Of a DNA stretch of 50,618 nt, positions 36,701-44,533 are shown in pieces (within the stretch, counting starts at the first letter, position 1; every line of letters starts with the position of its first letter). Under the pieces are notes generated by a model, which did no database searches, was not told the DNA's origin, and was given only the letters and a program-made list of their open reading frames with translations. A program made the position numbers and the translations under genes. The DNA comes from Bacteroidales bacterium (lineage in GTDB: Bacteria > Bacteroidota > Bacteroidia > Bacteroidales > VadinHA17): the NCBI GenBank assembly GCA_021738535.1, contig JAIPBU010000028.1:1-50618 (forward strand), in the 5' to 3' direction.

Positions 36701-37938
36701 TCAGGAACGCCGGATGAGCTGATCCATACCAGTCCGCCGCCACCGCCGCCACCGGCACCGTATAGTTCAGTTGAATGTCCGCCCGTTCCGCCTTTTGCCT
36801 CAAGCTTAACTGAGCATGAATCGACAAATGTTTTCACGGACAGCACAATTGACCCTGCTCCGCCACCACCGCCGGCTCCTCCTTCTCCACTTGCCACTGT
36901 TGTTACCGTATCACCATTTGCTATAACAGAATTACCATTGCCAACCAGTACATCGGCCAGGACAAACACCATACCTCCCCCGGCAGCACCGCCGCTTCCT
37001 GTTCCGGCATCTCTATAGCCGCTTCCGCCGCCGCCACCACCCATTATTACGCGGTCAGAAAAGCTGGGGGCATCAACATTTATACCGCCTGAGCCACTAA
37101 CAAAAGCTCCATCCTGGTTTCCACCTTTTCCACCCTGGCCAAAAGAACCTCCGCCACCTGCACCTGAAAATGCTCCGGTTGCACCACCTCCTCCAATATG
37201 CAATGGTGCTCTTCCTTTTGCGTAGGGAGGAATAATTAATTTATCCACGGTTAAATTTGTATGACTTGCCATTCCTTCTCCCTTTCGACCGGCCACTGTA
37301 GAAGACTCATCATAGTAATAAATATCAGTACCTAAGGGGGCGCCATCCATCACACTCACTGCCCCTCCTTTAAACCCTTTGCCAGTCACATCAATATCAC
37401 CGTTATCAAGCACAAGCTTACTGTTCACTATTACAGCAAGAACGCCGCCTGTACCACTGATGCTGTCCCATGGCTCACAGGTCAGTCCGGGATTTTTTAC
37501 AGCGGCATTTTCGTAAGAAGGCACTCTGACCAGCTGTATAAAGCCTTCAACATCATACCCGGGGTATCCGATAAGATTACTCCTGAAAGTAATTCTGTTT
37601 GGCCCGGGTTCAACCTGTTCAATTATAATAAACTCATAGAAGCCCATCTTATGATCCGGCTGGCCCAGGTATCCGTCTGTTGAACCAAAGGAAGAAGATT
37701 GAGTAGTATACACGGAAACCCCTTTCATCTGGATGAACAGGACTGTATCGCCCGCGCTGAAACCACTTACATCATCAAGGATAACGGCATCAGCTGCCTC
37801 AATGGTATTAACCCGGCCATAGTCATTCACGATCCCGGAAATTTCCTGGGGAGAAGCATAAAGGCTGCCTGTGAACAGAAGACCCAGCAGCATAATTATG
37901 ATTGTGAGTATGTTATCCCTGTTAAATAGACTGGTCAT
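33784..37938 (-). CDS. Giant T9SS type B secreted adhesin-like protein
   Basis: A 1384-residue cell-surface protein. A signal peptide (ILTIIIMLLGLLFTGSLYAS) precedes a region of about 215 residues and a glycine-rich part (about 240-400) with runs such as GGGGGGSGYRDAG. Six related modules of about 85-95 residues follow, each with an IC(S/E/A)- or VC-type start, a 'G(D/N)G-Y-Y-WxxS' core and a YRRI strand; two Ig-like segments come next. The last about 88 residues (IPNGFAPN...LPEGTYYYYL...GFVVIKR) are the gliding-motility CHU_C type B sorting signal for T9SS. The partner porP is immediately downstream. A role in attachment or gliding is likely but not shown. Confidence 0.9.
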   Translation of the reverse strand: MTSLFNRDNILTIIIMLLGLLFTGSLYASPQEISGIVNDYGRVNTIEAADAVILDDVSGFSAGDTVLFIQMKGVSVYTTQSSSFGSTDGYLGQPDHKMGFYEFIIIEQVEPGPNRITFRSNLIGYPGYDVEGFIQLVRVPSYENAAVKNPGLTCEPWDSISGTGGVLAVIVNSKLVLDNGDIDVTGKGFKGGAVSVMDGAPLGTDIYYYDESSTVAGRKGEGMASHTNLTVDKLIIPPYAKGRAPLHIGGGGATGAFSGAGGGGSFGQGGKGGNQDGAFVSGSGGINVDAPSFSDRVIMGGGGGGSGYRDAGTGSGGAAGGGMVFVLADVLVGNGNSVIANGDTVTTVASGEGGAGGGGGAGSIVLSVKTFVDSCSVKLEAKGGTGGHSTELYGAGGGGGGGLVWISSSGVPDSVLTDVSGGSEGQLNWDTGSGSNANPGADGIVRTDLKMLLNGFLFNSLISSYTGETVDSICYGQVPFEISGTEPVGGTEPYTFRWERKGDEESSWSLVAGSGSTRDLVPIASETDTVQFRRVVTDDSTIPISDTSKPVTFIVQPLITDNMVGYDTIICESQDPELLVPDGPGPGGGNNVYTYTWIDSTDVQTWQMAAGDNKNNDYDPPVLNTTTFYSRIIESGRCIDTSNITKVTVLPSITNNTITGDQLICADELFADLEGSDPLDGDGTYRYEWISSPDLSIWVPAEGTSNTKNYNPDEGSPNFPGDQYYRRIVKSGLLDCCVDSSSQLLLTSLPVIGDNNISSDQSICENEIPAQLAGDPPVGGDGSNYTYIWEDSTRTGSWSLIAGADQQNYQPDALVDTTWYRRIIISSACDDTSNVIVVNVTPAILNNSISTIEGDVDTTICSGQVPNALKGEAPAGGDGIYIYEWQSSADQVSWSAAAGINDQVDYSPEALTQDTWFRRKLSSGECETFSNSVKITVLPLITNNTISSDQVVCFNTQPALLDGSDPLGGNGTYTYIWQESDDNVSWSTAGGSNTNADYQPPVLTTPKYYRRIVKTGLSDCCVDTSNVISIGIHDLPTGNITYALDTLCKGSSVAVDMTLTGAAPWSIVLNDGTADLPAFSASSSTYTFNHSPEYSSDYTFATIADANGCVATLMTGNREAVVYEVPVADAGSDDEVCGDIYTLEANPSVGAGQWLNFTGAVATAADNTSPTNEVRVNSYGTHTFWWKETNWQCVDSAGVDITFWEEPSPAIAGNDTVLAPYDYEFVLQAQEPLVGAGEWTVINSPNDLEFDPGADIAGATISNLADGENVLRWTVSNGEICALNEDELKITVKTIMIPNGFAPNSTFARNQVFYIEGIENTDNTLMITNRAGVVVYRSSGQSYQNDWQGLSDDGKVLPEGTYYYYLSITSPVKVQLSGFVVIKR

Positions 37939-38043
37939 TAAATAGATCTATAATAGTGCTAATATAATTATTTTATAGAAACATTCAAGCAATCATTATC
38001 AGTAGCAGAAGGTAAAAACTAATCAATAATCCTTATACGTCTG

Positions 38044-41000
38044 CTATGCATTTTTGTTGTATGATAAGACGGGATATTCAATGTAAAAGACTGTTCCCCT
38101 GTCAGGCTCAGACTCGAACCACACTCTTCCACTGGCTGTTTCAACTATTCTCTTCACAATTGCAAGGCCCAGTCCCATTCCCGAGGATTTTGTAGTGAAA
38201 TTAGGGGCAAATAATTTATTTTTCAGTTCAGGAGGTATACCAACCCCGTTATCTTCAACACTGATAATAGCTTTTTGCGCTTTCACACTGAGTTCCACAT
38301 TGATAACTCCACGACGGTTACCGGGTATTGCCTGAACGGCATTCCTTAATATGTTTGACAGCATACTGTGCAATTGTTCCTTATCCGCATACACCTTCAC
38401 CTCAGCAAGGCCATTAAAATCCACGTTAAGGTCAATAGTATTAATATCGTTATACAATTCTATGACAGCATTAAGATGGTCCACCAGGTCTGTTTCACGG
38501 GGGCTTGCTTCCGGCATCCTGGCAAAATTTGAAAACTCACTGGCAATAGATGAAAGATTATCGATCTGCTCAATCTGGTATTGCTTGAAGCTTTTCAGGC
38601 TCTCGCCAAAATTCTCAGGATTATCTTTCCATTTCTTATAAAGCTGCTGCACATTCAGTTTCATGGGAGTCAGAGGGTTCTTTATCTCATGTGCAATCTG
38701 CTTTGCCATTTCCCTCCATGCATATTCTCTTTCTGACCTGGCCAGTTTCAGAGCACTTTCCTGCAACTCATCCAGCATCATATTATACTGGTTAACCAGT
38801 TCTGCTATTTCATCATGCCCCCCATATTCAAGGGGCTGACTTTTCTCTTCCAGTCTTACTGATGCCAGTCCCTGCTGCAGCATCCTGAGGGGATTTGTTA
38901 TCCTTACCGAGATAAACACTGCTATTGACAGGCTTACAACCAGTAATATCATTGAAAAGTTGATCATCGCAGCAATCAGGTTGGATGTCTCTTCGCTTAT
39001 CCTGCTTTGCATATTAAAATAGGGAAGGTTTAGATATGCCAGTACAACATTTTCATTATTTACAAATGGAGTATATGCGGAAAGGTATTCCATCCTGCCC
39101 ACTTTCTCCTGATGAATAAACTGAGACTCGCCGTGGTACCGGAGGCTTGTATAAGCCCTGAAGTCCATTCTCTCACTCTTCAGGTCTTTCTCAAATATTT
39201 CCCTCCTGGATGTAGCTATAAGCTGTCCCGATTTATCATAAAGGTTGATATCTGTTTTAAATACATTTGAAAATTTAACAAGCAGGGCGTCCAGGTCAGG
39301 GTAATTATCAGCACTCCAGGACCGGTCCAGGCTGTCCACTGCCGAGAGCTTATGATCAAGTTCAATATATACAGATCCCAATTTTTCTTCAATATTCTCA
39401 TAATGCTTTTCCCTGTACTGGCCAATGCTTAATATTACGACAACTGTTCCTATGGCAACCAGTGAACCTATCAGCAGGCTAATAAATGCTATTTGCAGTT
39501 TCTGGGTGAAATTCCTCCTGCCGGGAGTAATATTTCCGGGAGGCCTGACAATAAGCATCATCAGCAGGTACAGGATAAAGAAGACGATAAACAGGTAGTT
39601 AAAAGTAACCAGTATATCGGCAAAGTCATTATATTCCCTGGCCACAACTATTGTTACATTACCGTCATTATAGGTAAAATACTCAATATCGCGGTTCCTG
39701 GGGAAAGACTGATATGCAAGTGAATCAGACACTTCAAATGACAAGTGATTATCGAAGGGATGATCGCCCGTTTGTAACACAAGTGAATCATTATAATACC
39801 TTGCAAGCGGATAATCATCGGTAACCGCCTGTTTATCATATCTTGCATCAATAAGAAGTTCCGGATACCCTGACTGCTGGTACCTTACAACATTAACCAG
39901 TTCAATGAACAATCCGTTTCGCCCTCCACCGGACTTTTCAAAATAAAGGCATCCCAGGTAATAGGGTCTTCCTGACCGGTTATCAAGAAATACAAGATTA
40001 CTGTCATTAACGGGAATTCCCATTTCACTAATTCGTGACCGGAAAAAATCAAAGCAATTTTCAATCCTGCCTGTATCCGACTCAAAATAAAGGGGTGATG
40101 TATCTTCACAGATAGTATATATCTTTTCATAGTTATCCCAGTAATCATTGAAATATCTTCTGTCCAGGTAGGAGTAAACCGAATTCACCTCATCTGCACT
40201 CAGGTAATCCCTTTCCAGGACTTCCTGCAGTAGGGTGTCTCTTTGCAGCTCAGTCCATATATCGAGGAGAAGGGATTCTCCGTAAATATCATTCTGCGTA
40301 CTGTAATTAACGGCTATTACCTCCAGTTTTTCAGTTTCTTTTTCCCAGGTATACTTTGGGATCACATATGATGAGTAAGCTGCTGCCAGTAGCGCAAATG
40401 TCACCGTTATATTTATCAGGCGCCTCTTACCTGACCTGTATAGCCATGCATGTGTAAGCAGCGCCAGGTATGTCAGAATATGTATAACTGAAAGTCTCCC
40501 GAAAAAGTAAAACAGTACTATCAACAGGATTACTGAAGAGACCAGCGACAGCAAAATAGCCCTGAGATCATAGTTCCTGCAAACACCTGCCACCCTGAGG
40601 GTAAAGATACTGAAGCCTGCAAGGATCATTGTTAAAGCAGAAAACGATGTTACAGCAAAAATATCTATGTCAAGTATCCTCACGAACTGGAAGCTGATAT
40701 TTGATTCCAGTATCAGTATATGAAGGGTTCTGCTGAACAGGAAGAAAATTACCGCAGCAAGGACCAGGAATAATGAAATAATCATTTTGTCCCTTCGTCT
40801 GTTATCAGACCGGCAGTCAAGGTCGGGGAAATACCGGTAAAACTCAATGCAGATAAAAAGGAAAAGCGCACTCAGAAAAAGGAGGTGACCGGCAGAAGGG
40901 ATCATGGTTCCAAGGTTAAGCCTGAAGGGTAAAAATATTTCCATCCCGGTAATAGCAGAAGGCTTATCCAGAAGCAGAAAAACCAGGTAAATTATCACAA

Positions 41001-41724
41001 CGGCCTGCAGGGATGTAATAAAACCAAGGAAGGAAAACCCCTTTTTCACCAGCCAACCTGCAATCCTGTGTATAAGTACAAGAAAAATAATTACGAAGGA
41101 TATCCACAGGATAACAGGTACAGAGGTAATAAACGAGCTAAAACTTCCTTCTTTGCCATATACCAGAGAGAAGAGATATTCGCCGTCTGCACTGTAAACG
41201 GGATAACCTCTATCCCTGTTGTCACTTATACGGGTGTTTTTATCAAGCCCCAGGGCAGTATTAAAACCCGGCTCCAGGTATTCATTTTGCAGTCTGTAAC
41301 CTTTATAAACATCCAGCAGGCAAAGGTAAGTGGAACTACCATCTGTAATCTTATTATTTATCAGCCAGTGATTGTCAAGCTGCAGGACTTTACCGGCAAA
41401 CAATATACTGTCATACTGAGAAGGAAGTGAAAAGCTATTATTTGTCCAGGCTTTCAATTTACCATCTTTATATACAAAAAGGCTGTAGATTTCATGATCT
41501 GAAATACCGGTGTTTAAAACGGAGATGGCAACTGTGTCAGCTGCGGCTATAGTTTCAAGGCATTCCAAGCCTTCTTTTTCCACATCCTGCAGTTTACGCT
41601 CCACGTATCCTGTTTTCAACCTGTATTTCAGTTCACCATGTGAGATGATATCACCAAGCAAGGCCAGTATAAATGTGGCAATAAGTATAATTATAAGCCT
41701 GCGGTTGTTCTGCGGAAAATTCAT
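38044..41724 (-). CDS. NtrY-like membrane histidine kinase with HAMP domain
   Basis: A 1226-residue inner-membrane sensor kinase. The N-terminal half has about ten membrane helices around a periplasmic domain of about 260 residues. A second sensor part, another helix pair and HAMP (RITNPLRMLQQG...DEIAELVNQYNMM) follow. The kinase core has the phospho-accepting His1012 in AHEIKNPLTPMKL, the N box NILRNAVQAIP, G1 DNGVGIP and G2 GMGLGLAIVKR. The HEIKNPLTP form is typical of NtrY-type kinases. No response regulator is adjacent. I start it at the ATG at 41724 rather than an in-frame TTG at 41745 that overlaps rlmH. It may be coupled to rlmH, 17 nt away. Confidence 0.88.
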   Translation of the reverse strand: MNFPQNNRRLIIILIATFILALLGDIISHGELKYRLKTGYVERKLQDVEKEGLECLETIAAADTVAISVLNTGISDHEIYSLFVYKDGKLKAWTNNSFSLPSQYDSILFAGKVLQLDNHWLINNKITDGSSTYLCLLDVYKGYRLQNEYLEPGFNTALGLDKNTRISDNRDRGYPVYSADGEYLFSLVYGKEGSFSSFITSVPVILWISFVIIFLVLIHRIAGWLVKKGFSFLGFITSLQAVVIIYLVFLLLDKPSAITGMEIFLPFRLNLGTMIPSAGHLLFLSALFLFICIEFYRYFPDLDCRSDNRRRDKMIISLFLVLAAVIFFLFSRTLHILILESNISFQFVRILDIDIFAVTSFSALTMILAGFSIFTLRVAGVCRNYDLRAILLSLVSSVILLIVLFYFFGRLSVIHILTYLALLTHAWLYRSGKRRLINITVTFALLAAAYSSYVIPKYTWEKETEKLEVIAVNYSTQNDIYGESLLLDIWTELQRDTLLQEVLERDYLSADEVNSVYSYLDRRYFNDYWDNYEKIYTICEDTSPLYFESDTGRIENCFDFFRSRISEMGIPVNDSNLVFLDNRSGRPYYLGCLYFEKSGGGRNGLFIELVNVVRYQQSGYPELLIDARYDKQAVTDDYPLARYYNDSLVLQTGDHPFDNHLSFEVSDSLAYQSFPRNRDIEYFTYNDGNVTIVVAREYNDFADILVTFNYLFIVFFILYLLMMLIVRPPGNITPGRRNFTQKLQIAFISLLIGSLVAIGTVVVILSIGQYREKHYENIEEKLGSVYIELDHKLSAVDSLDRSWSADNYPDLDALLVKFSNVFKTDINLYDKSGQLIATSRREIFEKDLKSERMDFRAYTSLRYHGESQFIHQEKVGRMEYLSAYTPFVNNENVVLAYLNLPYFNMQSRISEETSNLIAAMINFSMILLVVSLSIAVFISVRITNPLRMLQQGLASVRLEEKSQPLEYGGHDEIAELVNQYNMMLDELQESALKLARSEREYAWREMAKQIAHEIKNPLTPMKLNVQQLYKKWKDNPENFGESLKSFKQYQIEQIDNLSSIASEFSNFARMPEASPRETDLVDHLNAVIELYNDINTIDLNVDFNGLAEVKVYADKEQLHSMLSNILRNAVQAIPGNRRGVINVELSVKAQKAIISVEDNGVGIPPELKNKLFAPNFTTKSSGMGLGLAIVKRIVETASGRVWFESEPDRGTVFYIEYPVLSYNKNA

Positions 41725-41741
41725 CTGCCTGTTTTCATTAT

Positions 41742-42212
41742 TCAATCGTGGTGATATGGTATTCCCTTTATTATGGTCATTGCCCTGTACAGCTGTTCTG
41801 AAAACAATAACCGTACCAATTGATGCGGGAAGGTCATCTGTGACAGTGAAATTACCTTGTCTGATCTCCTCTTCAGTTCAGCATCCAGTCCCCATGCCCC
41901 TCCAATAATAAAGACTATTCTTTTGGGAGCCCTGTTCATTTTTTCTCTCATGAAAGAGGCCAGTTCACGCGAGCTCATCTGCTCTCCTTTCTCATCGAGG
42001 GCAATCACGTAATCACCGGGTTTCAAACGCTCAGCAATCTTCATTCCTTCATCTTTTATTACAGACTCGGCAGGCATCGAAGCCACACGACCTGCGCCTA
42101 TTGTAATTACCTCAAGTCCAATCATCTTCTTTATCCTGGCATAGTACCGGGCAAGGCCATCACTTAAAAATCCCCTGTCTGTTTTTCCTACCTGAATAAT
42201 AACCAGTTTCAT
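41742..42212 (-). CDS. rlmH: 23S rRNA (pseudouridine1915-N3)-methyltransferase RlmH
   Basis: SPOUT-class enzyme methylating pseudouridine 1915 in helix 69 of 23S rRNA, using S-adenosylmethionine. The 156 residues match the family length. The cofactor knot has FIIGGAWGLD followed by the family tail HQLVRLLFSEQLYRAMTIIKGIPYHH. It is transcribed ahead of the histidine kinase gene on the minus strand and diverges from the DUF4783-like gene. Confidence 0.96.
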   Translation of the reverse strand: MKLVIIQVGKTDRGFLSDGLARYYARIKKMIGLEVITIGAGRVASMPAESVIKDEGMKIAERLKPGDYVIALDEKGEQMSSRELASFMREKMNRAPKRIVFIIGGAWGLDAELKRRSDKVISLSQMTFPHQLVRLLFSEQLYRAMTIIKGIPYHHD

Positions 42213-42327
42213 CGTTATATGATACTAAGCATTCTGAATATTCAAATTACGAATTTAAATAAACATTCTGAATCTGCGTAAAGAGTGTATGTATGTATTT
42301 GTATTTTATGGTTTAATTTTTTTCGAC

Positions 42328-42335
42328 TATTTTTG
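42328..42335 (+). promoter_or_regulatory. Predicted -7 element of the nadC operon
   Basis: TATTTTTG matches TAnnTTTG, 17 nt before the ATG at 42353. No TTTG lies at 19-21 nt upstream (the nearest, 42298-42301, is 26 nt away). Half-supported. Confidence 0.4.
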
Positions 42336-42352
42336 TATACTACCATTAAAAA

Positions 42353-42772
42353 ATGAGCTTCATGAGAATATCAGCCGTCATAATTCTTTCTGTTGCTCTG
42401 TCAGGGGCAGCACAGATATCTGCACAGTCAGTAGAAATACCGGATGAGATAAGCCTGGCTTTCAAGGCCGGTAATGTTGATGTATTATCAGAATACCTCA
42501 ACTCGACAATAGAGCTTGTTTTACTGGACAAGGAAGATTTTTATACCAGGAACGTTGCCGAGGGTATTCTCAGGGAATTTTTCCGTGAACATCCTACAAC
42601 AGATTTTATCATTAAGCACAAAGGAGGTAAATCATCATCTGCTTATGCTATTGGTAACCTCAGAACACGGAAAGGGAATTTCAGGGTCTATTTCCTTATT
42701 AAGACAATTGACTCCAAACCACTTATTCACCAGTTAAGGATTGAGAATGACGAGGGCAGAAGCGATCAATAA
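42353..42772 (+). CDS. DUF4783-like exported protein
   Basis: A 139-residue exported protein with a signal peptide (ISAVIILSVALSGAAQISAQ, cleaved near 25). The mature part is compact and mixed alpha/beta (AFKAGNVDVLSEYLNSTIELVLLDKEDFYT, then ILREFFREHPTTDFIIKHKGG and GNFRVYFLIKT), the pattern I associate with DUF4783 in Bacteroidota, an NTF2-like fold of unknown function. The gene overlaps the start of nadC by 26 bp, so the two are co-translated. An ATG at 42362 would shorten the signal by three residues. Confidence 0.7.
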   Translation: MSFMRISAVIILSVALSGAAQISAQSVEIPDEISLAFKAGNVDVLSEYLNSTIELVLLDKEDFYTRNVAEGILREFFREHPTTDFIIKHKGGKSSSAYAIGNLRTRKGNFRVYFLIKTIDSKPLIHQLRIENDEGRSDQ

Positions 42773-43592
42773 ACTGGTTGAGCGTGCACTGGAAGAGGAT
42801 CTCGGTGACGGCGATCACAGTTCACTGGCATGCATACCCGGAAATGCAAGCGGTAAAGCGCACCTGCTGGTAAAGGGAAGCGGCATACTGGCCGGTGTTG
42901 AAATTGCTGCAACAGTATTTAAAACCGTAGACAAAAGTACAGAGATCACCAATGCACTTGATGACGGTTCATCTGTATATCCGGGTGATACTGCTTTTAT
43001 AGTGGAAGGTCCGTTACGATCATTACTGAAATCGGAGCGACTGGTTCTTAACATAATGCAGCGGATGAGTGGTATAGCAACAAGCACGCGGAAATATGCA
43101 GAGGAGGTAAAAGGTTACAGGGCAAAGATACTGGATACAAGAAAAACAAATCCGGGCTCAAGAATCATTGAAAAGGAGGCAGTAAGGATTGGTGGAGGCG
43201 TAAACCACAGGATGGGCTTATATGATATGATTATGTTAAAGGATAACCATATTGACTACGCCGGTGGTATTGAGAAAGCCATCAGGCAGGTCAGGGACTA
43301 TCTTGAAATGACCGGTAAAAAGCTGGACGTGGTTGTTGAAGCAAGAAACATGGATGAAGTGAATCAAATACTCACTGCAGGGATGAAAGTTCGTATTATG
43401 CTTGACAATTTCAGTATCAGTGACACCAGGGCGGCTGTAGAATTTATCAGGGGAAGGGCTGAAGTTGAATCGTCGGGCGGAATTACCCTAGAAACCGTAA
43501 GGGATTATGCAAGCTGTGGCGTAGATTATATTTCTGTGGGTGCCATAACACATCAAATAGAAAGTATGGATCTCAGCCTTAAAGCCATATGA
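42747..43592 (+). CDS. nadC: Nicotinate-nucleotide pyrophosphorylase (carboxylating)
   Basis: Makes nicotinate mononucleotide from quinolinate and PRPP with release of CO2 in de novo NAD synthesis. The 281 residues are the normal length. Conserved stretches are RMSGIATSTRKY, ILDTRKTNPGSR, the active-site GGGVNHRMGLYDMIMLKDNH and the substrate-binding SSGGI. The ATG at 42747 (MTRAEAINKL) is preferred over an in-frame TTG six bases upstream. It lies between the DUF4783-like gene (26-bp overlap) and yihY (4-bp ATGA overlap), one operon. Confidence 0.95.
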   Translation: MTRAEAINKLVERALEEDLGDGDHSSLACIPGNASGKAHLLVKGSGILAGVEIAATVFKTVDKSTEITNALDDGSSVYPGDTAFIVEGPLRSLLKSERLVLNIMQRMSGIATSTRKYAEEVKGYRAKILDTRKTNPGSRIIEKEAVRIGGGVNHRMGLYDMIMLKDNHIDYAGGIEKAIRQVRDYLEMTGKKLDVVVEARNMDEVNQILTAGMKVRIMLDNFSISDTRAAVEFIRGRAEVESSGGITLETVRDYASCGVDYISVGAITHQIESMDLSLKAI

Positions 43593-44533
43593 GCATCATT
43601 CATAGAAAGAAAATAGGAGAAAGCATACTGGAGTGGCTTAAGAACCTGGTTCTCCCGGGATTCGACAAAGTGCCTATGTATGATGTTATAGTTTTTTTCA
43701 TCAGGGGTTTTAAGAAAGGAGCTCTTGTCACCAGGGCTTCATCTATTGCATTTAATTTGTTGCTCAGCCTGGTTCCGGCTACAATATTTCTCTTTACATT
43801 GATTCCCTACCTGCCTCTTCCGAATTTTCAACAAGAAGTTATACTACTTTTTGAGAGTATTATGCCTGAAAGAGCTTTCATATTCCTTGAACAAAGTATT
43901 GTGGACGCCGTTACAAAAAGAAGTAATGCATTTTTGATAATTATGTTCTTCGCATCGGTTATAATGTCAACCAGTGGTATACATGCACTTATTAATGCTT
44001 TCGTGGTATCCGACCACAAGTTTGAAACAAGAAGCTGGATAGCCCAGAGAAAGATTGCCTTTTTCCTTTTTTTTATTATAGGTATCCTTATCAGCGTATC
44101 AGCCGTTCTGTTGATTTTCGGACGATCAGCTGTTGAAAAGCTGGTTGCCAGTGGTTTTATTGAAAGCAACCTGGTATATTATATACTTTTGATATCTAAA
44201 TGGATAGTTATTATCAGCCTGCTCTTTTTTGCTATATCATTTCTTTATTACCTGGCCCCTTCCAGGAAGGCAAAATTCAGGTTTATTTCGGCCGGCTCAT
44301 CACTGGCCACCTTACTCTTTATCTTTACATCGCTTGGATTTTCTGCCTATGTAAATAATTTTGACCAGTATAATAAGCTCTACGGTTCGATGGGAACCAT
44401 ACTCGTAATACTGTTATGGCTATATCTTAATTCAATAACCCTGCTGATAGGTTTTGAACTGAACGCAAGTATTAAAACAGCCAACCTTCGCTCAGACAGG
44501 GTTATATCTAACGGCAGTGAAGATACTTTTTAA
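43589..44533 (+). CDS. YihY/BrkB family inner-membrane protein
   Basis: A 314-residue integral membrane protein with about six helices (for example FFLFFIIGILISVSAVLLIFG and ILLISKWIVIISLLFFAISFLYY) and the family's RASSIAFNLLLSLVPATIFLFTLIPYLP opening. The family was once linked to a virulence factor and to RNase BN; neither is accepted as a general role and its function is unknown. It shares an ATGA overlap with nadC. Its end overlaps the end of the convergent glutamine synthetase gene by 26 bp. Confidence 0.88.
   Translation: MSIIHRKKIGESILEWLKNLVLPGFDKVPMYDVIVFFIRGFKKGALVTRASSIAFNLLLSLVPATIFLFTLIPYLPLPNFQQEVILLFESIMPERAFIFLEQSIVDAVTKRSNAFLIIMFFASVIMSTSGIHALINAFVVSDHKFETRSWIAQRKIAFFLFFIIGILISVSAVLLIFGRSAVEKLVASGFIESNLVYYILLISKWIVIISLLFFAISFLYYLAPSRKAKFRFISAGSSLATLLFIFTSLGFSAYVNNFDQYNKLYGSMGTILVILLWLYLNSITLLIGFELNASIKTANLRSDRVISNGSEDTF

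Noticed and set aside
36608..37018. Pro/Ser-rich open frame on the plus strand
   Set aside because: It is the complement of the glycine-rich part of the adhesin gene; composition explains the open frame.
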